Of a stretch of DNA of 64,000 nucleotides, positions 61,755 through 64,000 are shown in pieces. How positions within the stretch are numbered: the first letter of the stretch is position 1; every line of letters begins with the position of its first letter. The notes beneath the pieces were generated by a model. It saw only the letters and a program-made list of their open reading frames with translations. It searched no databases and was not told the origin of the DNA. The DNA comes from Natrialba magadii ATCC 43099 (GTDB lineage Archaea; Halobacteriota; Halobacteria; Halobacteriales; Natrialbaceae): positions 62,001 through 126,000 of the forward strand of contig NC_013922.1 of the NCBI RefSeq assembly GCF_000025625.1, written 5' to 3'. Both the position numbers and the translations under genes were made by a program.

Positions 61755-62945
61755 ATGACAAATAGACGCGCGATTCTCAAAACCGCAGGTGTGCTCGGGA
61801 CAGGGTGTCTCGCAGGCTGTCTCGGTGGGGACAGCGACGGGGAGTCGATTCGCCCCGTTGCTATCGAGGAGTGGCCGCCAGAATCATACAACAACGAACT
61901 CAATACCTGGAACTGGTACGCCGAGTGGAACGAATGGGGGACCGAAGCGTTTGCCGAGGAGTACGATCTCGATAGCTACTCCACTGAGACATACGCGTCA
62001 CCCGGTGATTGGTTTACCAATCTCCAGTCGAATCCGGAGAATCACGGAATCGATCAAATCGGTGCCTTCTCCGAATGGCAGTATCGGGCCGTTGAAGAGG
62101 ACCTGTTAGAACCGATTCCTATCGATATGATGCCGAACGTAGAGATTCCCGACCAGTACCTCGACGTCCACCGGGAGCAGTTCTGGAGCGACGACGGTGC
62201 AGGTGGACTCTACGGTATCCCTCACTCAATCGTGATCAGCCCGATCGTCATGTACAACACGGAGGAATTGCAGGACCCAGGCGAATCGATCGACATCCTC
62301 TGGGACGAGGAGTTTGCCGACGAAATCTCCATGATCGCTCACCAACCAGCGATCCTCTGTGAGGCTGGTGCACTTTACACCGGTCAGGATCCGACCGATC
62401 CGGACGATTTCGAAGAGATTCAGGAGGTACTCGAACAACAGCGCGACCTCGTGTTCACCTACGCCGATGACCACCAGACACAGATGCAACTCGTGATGAG
62501 CGGTGATGCAACGCTCGGTTCACACATGGACGGCCGAGCGTTCAGGGCGATATACAACCATGGCGGTGACGTCGACTGGTTTATTCCGGAGGAGGGTGCG
62601 ACCTGGGGGACGGATACGCTCGTTATCCCGAAAAACGCGCCAAACCCGGTTACGAGCACGATGTATCTGGACTACCTCTTCAGCGACGAAGGGATGGAGC
62701 AGCTGATCGACACGTCCCTGTATCGTCCACCGGTTGCCAACGACGAATTCACTGACGGTGAACTCGGAGAGATAATTCGCGAAAACTGGACCGACGAGTG
62801 GGAGAAAGAAGGCGATGCCGAGGACTTCATCGACGACCTCGTGTTGACAGAAGAAACAATGGACAATCTGTACCACAACTGGCCCCGTTCAGACGAAGTC
62901 ATCGAGCGATACGACGAGATCTGGACGGCAGTTACCGCGGGATAA
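61755..62945 (+). CDS. PotD-type ABC substrate-binding lipoprotein, island importer
   Basis: 396 aa from ATG 61755. Tat motif NRRAILKT with lipobox LAGC. The mature domain resembles PotD/PotF (NTWNWYAEWNEWG, YGIPHSIVISPIVMYNTEEL, WDEEFADEISM, FIPEEGATWGTD). It is strongly similar to the orphan binding protein at 55996 and more distant from the one at 35972. The ATPase gene starts 38 bp downstream. It shares the divergent region with iclR. Confidence 0.9.
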   Translation: MTNRRAILKTAGVLGTGCLAGCLGGDSDGESIRPVAIEEWPPESYNNELNTWNWYAEWNEWGTEAFAEEYDLDSYSTETYASPGDWFTNLQSNPENHGIDQIGAFSEWQYRAVEEDLLEPIPIDMMPNVEIPDQYLDVHREQFWSDDGAGGLYGIPHSIVISPIVMYNTEELQDPGESIDILWDEEFADEISMIAHQPAILCEAGALYTGQDPTDPDDFEEIQEVLEQQRDLVFTYADDHQTQMQLVMSGDATLGSHMDGRAFRAIYNHGGDVDWFIPEEGATWGTDTLVIPKNAPNPVTSTMYLDYLFSDEGMEQLIDTSLYRPPVANDEFTDGELGEIIRENWTDEWEKEGDAEDFIDDLVLTEETMDNLYHNWPRSDEVIERYDEIWTAVTAG

Positions 62946-62983
62946 ACATTAATGCCCCACGACAACAAATAGCAAAGAGAGCC

Positions 62984-64000
62984 ATGTCAATTGTATCAAT
63001 TCAAGACCTACGGAAGGAATTTGGCGACGTTATCGCCGTCGAGGGTGCCAACTTCGACATCGAAGAGGGTGAGTTCGTCTCTGTCCTGGGACCGAGCGGT
63101 TCAGGCAAGTCGACGATTCTTCGAATGATCGCCGGATTCGAGTCGCCGACGAGTGGTTCGATCGAGATTCTCGGAGATGATGTCGTCGGGATGGCACCGT
63201 TCGAACGTGAAGTGAACATGGTGTTCCAGGATCTGGCGCTGTTTCCCCACCTGACAGTTTCTGAGAACATCAGATACGGGCTGCAACAGCGAGGTGTCCC
63301 AAAGGACGAACAGCAGCGTCGAACCACGGAGATGCTCGAAATCGTCGACCTCGTGGGCTACGACGATCGAAATATCGACCAGTTGAGCGGCGGGGAGCAA
63401 CAACGTGTTGCGCTCGCGAGGGCACTGGTCAACGAACCGAGTGTCGTGTTGTTCGACGAGCCGCTTGCCTCGCTCGACCGCAAACTCCGCCAGCGGATGC
63501 AGTTCGAACTCCAGCAGATCCAGGAGGAGACCGGCATTACGTTCCTGTACGTGACCCACGACCAGGAAGTGGCGATGTCGGTCTCCGACCGCATGGTCGT
63601 CCTGAACGAAGGACAAATCGAGCAGATCGGAACGCCCGAAGAGATCTACCGCGATCCAGAATCGCAGTTCGTTGCGCAGTTCATCGGCGACCTGAACTCG
63701 GTGTACTCAGAAGTTGTCGCAATGGACGACGATGCGGTCGAAGTGCAACTAAACGGGCGACCGATTCAGGTGCCAGTAACTGAAACGGAGGACGTCGCAC
63801 CCGACGTCGAGACGGTCGACATCGGCGTTCGACCGCAGAACGTCCAGCTGCAGCAAGCCTCCTCGACTGGAGACGGAACCGCGTTCGAGGTGGGCGGGAC
63901 AGTGAGAAATCGGATGTACCGTGGAGACAACATCGCATATATCGTCGACACGGAGGACGAAGAGTTCCTCGTGATTGAACAACAGGAACACGAGACAGGA
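62984..64000 (+). CDS. PotA-like ABC importer ATPase (runs off the window)
   Basis: 339 codons are visible from ATG 62984 with no stop before the edge. Walker A GPSGSGKST, FQDLALFPHLT, signature LSGGEQQRVALARA, Walker B VVLFDEPLASLD and THDQEVAMS are intact. A TOBE domain (IGVRPQNVQL) is present, so little should be missing. It is very similar to the ATPase at 37139. Permease genes are expected to the right of the window. Confidence 0.93.
   Translation, partial: MSIVSIQDLRKEFGDVIAVEGANFDIEEGEFVSVLGPSGSGKSTILRMIAGFESPTSGSIEILGDDVVGMAPFEREVNMVFQDLALFPHLTVSENIRYGLQQRGVPKDEQQRRTTEMLEIVDLVGYDDRNIDQLSGGEQQRVALARALVNEPSVVLFDEPLASLDRKLRQRMQFELQQIQEETGITFLYVTHDQEVAMSVSDRMVVLNEGQIEQIGTPEEIYRDPESQFVAQFIGDLNSVYSEVVAMDDDAVEVQLNGRPIQVPVTETEDVAPDVETVDIGVRPQNVQLQQASSTGDGTAFEVGGTVRNRMYRGDNIAYIVDTEDEEFLVIEQQEHETG

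Overview
The window is chromosomal DNA from an extremely halophilic archaeon (class Halobacteria). The evidence is a high-GC, very acidic proteome, an intron-bearing elongator tRNA-Met, a trpD-F-E-G operon, class II ribonucleotide reductase, RadB, Tat lipoprotein binding proteins, several haloarchaea-only DUF families, and TATA boxes 25-30 nt before start codons (leaderless mRNAs). The heavy use of CTCGAG and the pleolipovirus-like element at tRNA-Met suggest a Natrialbaceae member (Natrinema/Haloterrigena/Natronorubrum-like). That placement is inference.

Region by region. 1-3.64 kb is lower in GC and looks like the end of an integrated virus or plasmid abutting the 3' end of tRNA-Met. It holds an anchored surface-type protein, a GC-rich cluster of hairpins, a 564-aa winged-helix replication-like protein, and an upstream region with a 14-bp inverted repeat and two iterons. 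3.9-9.7 kb holds haloarchaeal conserved genes (DUF7115-like, DUF6498, DUF5830, VTT membrane protein, HVO_2523-like zinc finger, a formyltransferase-like protein). 9.8-14.1 kb is nrdJ, interrupted by a 372-aa intein with LAGLIDADG-type motifs placed directly before the catalytic cysteine. 14.8-19.0 kb is the trp operon. At 19.2 kb tRNA-Val is followed by two more copies of its own 3' end, the trace of past integrations. 19.9-33.5 kb is mostly housekeeping and membrane functions: BCCT transporter with a tiny upstream TM peptide, UspA, AEC transporter, CAP protein, lycopene-cyclase-like protein, CBS protein, secreted subtilase, ABC exporter, DUF418, and radB divergent from a RuvC-like protein.

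33.6-41.3 kb contains an M20 peptidase, a complete PotD/PotA/PotB/PotC-type ABC importer and a histone-deacetylase/acetylpolyamine-amidohydrolase-family enzyme. This is a coherent set for uptake and deacylation of polyamine-like compounds. 41.4-49.1 kb has a DUF389 protein, an acidic two-HTH protein, a small palindromic MITE-like element, an AglF-like nucleotidyltransferase and an STT3/AglB-like protein with a divergent catalytic motif. After an 880-bp gene-poor gap, 49.9-64 kb is an accessory catabolic island: a ThDP decarboxylase and an aminotransferase in divergent orientation, three closely related M20 deacylases, two paralogous Tat-lipoprotein binding proteins, a cytosine-deaminase-like amidohydrolase, an IclR regulator and the start of a second PotA-type ATPase that runs off the window. 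The island is the best candidate for an undescribed system: import of an N-acylated amine or amino compound followed by deacylation, ring or amidine hydrolysis, transamination and 2-oxoacid decarboxylation. The substrate cannot be read from the sequence.
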